Shown in pieces: positions 61,671 to 64,000 of a stretch of DNA of 64,000 bases; position 1 is the first letter of the stretch, and the number at the start of each line of letters is the position of its first letter. The notes under the pieces are model-generated. The model ran no database searches and had not been told where the DNA came from. It was given only the letters and a program-made list of their open reading frames with translations. Source of the stretch: Pseudomonas frederiksbergensis (GTDB lineage Bacteria; Pseudomonadota; Gammaproteobacteria; Pseudomonadales; Pseudomonadaceae); NCBI RefSeq assembly GCF_035751725.1, contig NZ_CP142104.1, positions 1,798,001 through 1,862,000 on the forward strand. Reading direction: 5' to 3'. A program made the position numbers and the translations under genes.

Positions 61671-62366
61671 ATGAATGCACCGCTGAAAAAGTTTGGCCCG
61701 ATCAAGGCCGTGATTTTCGACATGGATGGCTTACTGCTGGACACCGAAGGCATCTATACCGAGGTCACCTCCATCATCGCCGAGCGCTACGGGCGCACGT
61801 TCGACTGGAGCGTCAAGCAGAACATCATCGGGCGCGGCGCCACGGACCTGGCCAATTACGTCGTCCAGGCGCTGGAATTGCCGATCACCCCGCAAGAATT
61901 CCTGATCATTCGCGAACCCTTGATGCGCGAGCGTTTTCCCCATGCCCTGGGAATGCCTGGGGCCGAAGAACTGGTGCGGCATCTCAAGGCTCACGACGTT
62001 CCGATTGCGGTGGGGACGAGTTCGGCGCGCCAGTCGTTCGAGCTGAAAACCACCCTGCATCGGGATTGGTTCGCGTTGTTCGATTTTATCGTGACGGCAG
62101 ATGACCCTGAAGTCGGTGCGGCCAAGCCGGCGCCGGATATCTTCCTCACTGCGGCCCGACGCCTGGGCGTCGAGCCTCGCGATTGCCTGGTGTTCGAGGA
62201 CTCGCCGTTCGGCGTCACGGCGGCGAAAGCGGCGGGCATGACTGCCATCGCTATCCCGGACTCGGCCATGGCTGATGAAAAGTACGCCCACGCCGACGCG
62301 ATCATCCGTTCGCTCAAGCTGTTCCAGCCAAGCCTGTGTGGGTTGCCGGAACTGGAGTGGGCTTGA
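61671..62366 (+). CDS. HAD-superfamily (subfamily IA) phosphatase
   Basis: A 231-residue HAD phosphatase of the beta-phosphoglucomutase/GS1 type. The motifs are I: VIFDMDGLLLDTEG (nucleophile Asp and Asp+2), II: GTSSARQSFELK, III: KPAPDIFLTAARRLG, IV: VFEDSPFGVTAAKAAGM. The helical cap lies between motif I and II. The substrate, usually a small phosphosugar or nucleotide, cannot be told. The ATG follows a weak ribosome binding site, and the next gene converges on it. Confidence 0.9.
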   Translation: MNAPLKKFGPIKAVIFDMDGLLLDTEGIYTEVTSIIAERYGRTFDWSVKQNIIGRGATDLANYVVQALELPITPQEFLIIREPLMRERFPHALGMPGAEELVRHLKAHDVPIAVGTSSARQSFELKTTLHRDWFALFDFIVTADDPEVGAAKPAPDIFLTAARRLGVEPRDCLVFEDSPFGVTAAKAAGMTAIAIPDSAMADEKYAHADAIIRSLKLFQPSLCGLPELEWA

Positions 62367-62405
62367 GGCAAAGGGCTGCTGGGCACCCCTGCGGTTTGGC
62401 TTGGA

Positions 62406-63152
62406 TCAGGCGCCGAAACCACCGTCGATGGTCAGGCTGGCCCCGGTGATGTAGGCGGCTTCCGGGCCCGCGAGGTAGGCAACGAAGCTGGCGATTTCCT
62501 CTACCGTGCCATAGCGACCCACTGCCATCAGGTCTATCAGGCTGGAGGCGAAGTCACCATCGGCCGGGTTCATGTCGGTGTCCACCGGGCCGGGTTGCAC
62601 ATTGTTGACGGTGATTCCCCGTGGGCCGAGGTCCCGCGCCAGGCCTTTGGTCAGGCCCACCAGCGCGGACTTGCTCATGGCATACGTGGCGCCGCCGGTG
62701 AAAGGCATGCGATCGGCGTTGGTGCTGCCGATGTTGATGACGCGTCCACCTTCGCTCATGTGTCGCGCAGCGGCCTGGGTGGCGACGAATACGCTGCGCA
62801 CGTTGATGGCCAGGGTCTGGTCGAAATCTTCCAGCTTGAACTCGTCCAGCGGCGCCATCGCCAGCACGCCTGCATTGTTCACCAGGATATCCAGCCGGCC
62901 GAAGGCTTCGACTGTGGCCGATACTGCGTTGCGGATGGCCTCGGCGTCGGCGCTGTCGGCCTTGATCGCCAGGGCTTTGCCGCCGGTTGCGGTGATGCTG
63001 TCTTGCAATGCTTCGGACTTGGCGGCGGAGCTGACGTAGGTGAAGGCTACTGCCGCACCTTCCGCCGCCAGGCGCTTGACGATAGCGGCGCCGATGCCGC
63101 GGGAACCGCCTTGGATCAATGCGACTTTTCCACTCAGTGCTTGGGTGCTCAT
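62406..63152 (-). CDS. Short-chain dehydrogenase/reductase (FabG-like)
   Basis: A 248-residue SDR with the cofactor loop GGSRGIG (residues 14-20), NNAG, an active-site Ser in NIGSTNAD, and YAMSK. It ends with TGASLTIDGGFGA, typical of the 3-oxoacyl reductase-like branch. GGAGAACATCAAC precedes the ATG at 63152. The gene is divergent from a LysR gene, which would be its usual regulator but is disrupted here. Substrate is unknown. Confidence 0.87.
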   Translation of the reverse strand: MSTQALSGKVALIQGGSRGIGAAIVKRLAAEGAAVAFTYVSSAAKSEALQDSITATGGKALAIKADSADAEAIRNAVSATVEAFGRLDILVNNAGVLAMAPLDEFKLEDFDQTLAINVRSVFVATQAAARHMSEGGRVINIGSTNADRMPFTGGATYAMSKSALVGLTKGLARDLGPRGITVNNVQPGPVDTDMNPADGDFASSLIDLMAVGRYGTVEEIASFVAYLAGPEAAYITGASLTIDGGFGA

Positions 63153-63279
63153 GTTGATGTTCTCCAAAGGTGCCAGGGCGAGATGCCACGGTGGTGGGGC
63201 GAGTATCGAGACTGGGTGACCCGCTGTGTAGACCTATATTGTTATAGTCTGTGTAAACCAAAAGTTTATAGTGGGCGCC

Positions 63280-64000
63280 ATGGAGAGTTTCAGCAGTATC
63301 GAATGTTTTGTTCGCAGCGCCGAAGTTGGCAGCTTTGCCGAGGCTGCGCGTCGCTTGAGCCTGACGCCCGCGGCAGTCGGCAAAAGCGTGGCAAAGCTGG
63401 AAGCGCGCTTGGGGGTGCGGCTGTTCCAGCGCAGCACTCGCAGCCTGGCGTTGACGGAGGCCGGCCAGCTTTTCCTGCGGGAAGTGGGCAGCAGCTTCGC
63501 TACGATCCAGAACGCCGTCGCCAACCTCGCCAGCGCCGGTGGCCAGCCTGCCGGCACCCTGAAGGTGAGCATGGGCACGGCGTTTGGGCGGTTGTACGTG
63601 GTGCCGTTGTTAGGGGAATTCCTGCGGCGGTATCCGGCCATCAGCCCGGACTGGCATTTCGATAACCGCCAGGTAGACCTGATCGGCCATAGTCGAGCCT
63701 GAGGATCTGGCGCAACATCGGGGCATCTTGATTCGCTCGCCACAAACCGGGCGTGTCCGCTCATGGCAATTGACCAGCTGCCACCACCAGCAGAGCCCGC
63801 TCATGCTTAAACCAGGCATGACCATGAGTGACTCCGAGGCCGATTGTGCCGCCGCAGCGCAGGGGTTGGGCATCGGTCTGGTCAGTATGCCGATCGCCGT
63901 TCCCTTTCTGCAGAGCGGCGCAGTGCAACGGGTATTGCCGGACTGGTACGTTGATGACGGTAACATTTCGATCTATTACGCCGAGCACAAATTGCTGCCA
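63280..64000 (+). pseudogene. LysR-type regulator with internal deletion and frameshift, cut by window end
   Basis: The first frame gives a normal winged helix (ESFSSIECFVRSAEVGSFAEAARRL, LFQRSTRSLALTEAG) and the start of the effector domain, ending at TGA 63700-63702 after DNRQVDLIGHSRA. A second frame from about 63686, reading VEPEDLAQHRGILIRSPQTG and on to LQSGAVQRVLPDWYV, supplies a normal LysR C-terminus up to the window end. About 40 residues normally between the two are missing. So the gene is broken rather than simply truncated, unless the sequence has an error here. It diverges from an SDR gene. Confidence 0.75.

Overview
The window is chromosomal DNA of a fluorescent Pseudomonas (P. 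fluorescens group, possibly the brassicacearum/corrugata side). This rests on the GC-rich coding bias, the plsX-fabD-fabG-acpP-fabF-pabC-mltG-tmk-holB-pilZ-tatD gene order followed by an rgsA-like sRNA and a TetR gene, the ETF-QO/etfBA pair, the REP hairpins, and many small Pseudomonas-type genes. It is not phage or plasmid DNA. There is no CRISPR array, rRNA or intact insertion sequence.

Layout. 1-9.0 kb: type II fatty-acid synthesis, then folate (pabC), cell wall (mltG), DNA precursor and replication (tmk, holB), pilus assembly (pilZ) and tatD, tightly packed on the plus strand. 9.0-9.1 kb: an antisense-oriented sRNA gene (RgsA-like) whose transcript is almost perfectly complementary to the acpP ribosome binding site 6.5 kb away. 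9.3-12.4 kb: TetR regulator, MoaA-like radical SAM enzyme, lipoprotein and DUF1285 protein. 12.4-19.0 kb: an oxidative sugar module of DgoR-like GntR regulator, SMP-30 lactonase, SDR sugar dehydrogenase and AraFGH-type ABC importer. 21.2-26.4 kb: the dgo operon (dgoK, dgoA, dgoD, an MFS carrier and an IclR regulator). The two sugar modules share a duplicated promoter/palindrome/leader, so I read them as one De Ley-Doudoroff galactose (or arabinose/galactose) regulon. 26.4-32.6 kb: alcohol dehydrogenase with a divergent AraC regulator, then ETF-QO opposite etfBA, separated by a MITE-like element and a PsrA-type box.

32.6-42.3 kb: envelope and housekeeping accessories (periplasmic binding protein, DUF4398 and OmpA lipoproteins, MocR regulator, START protein, RraB), then an alpha-E/transglutaminase operon whose first gene, a circularly permuted ATP-grasp protein, is an internal-deletion pseudogene, then a cytochrome c. 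42.6-49.5 kb: a thiolase plus FadB-like beta-oxidation pair, glutamine amidotransferase, CorA, PlsC-type acyltransferase and an enoyl-CoA hydratase. 49.8 kb: tRNA-Ser(GGA), followed by a mixed set including UvsE, an EamA transporter, two GNAT/epimerase-type genes and an HD phosphohydrolase. 55.6-64 kb: zinc alcohol dehydrogenase, hybrid histidine kinase, a run of small acidic or Gly/Ser-rich proteins, a HAD phosphatase, and an SDR divergent from a LysR gene that is disrupted at the window end.

Most calls come from reading motifs and from remembered family sequences. No search was run, so specific substrates (galactose versus arabinose, for example) and the sRNA identity are inferences.
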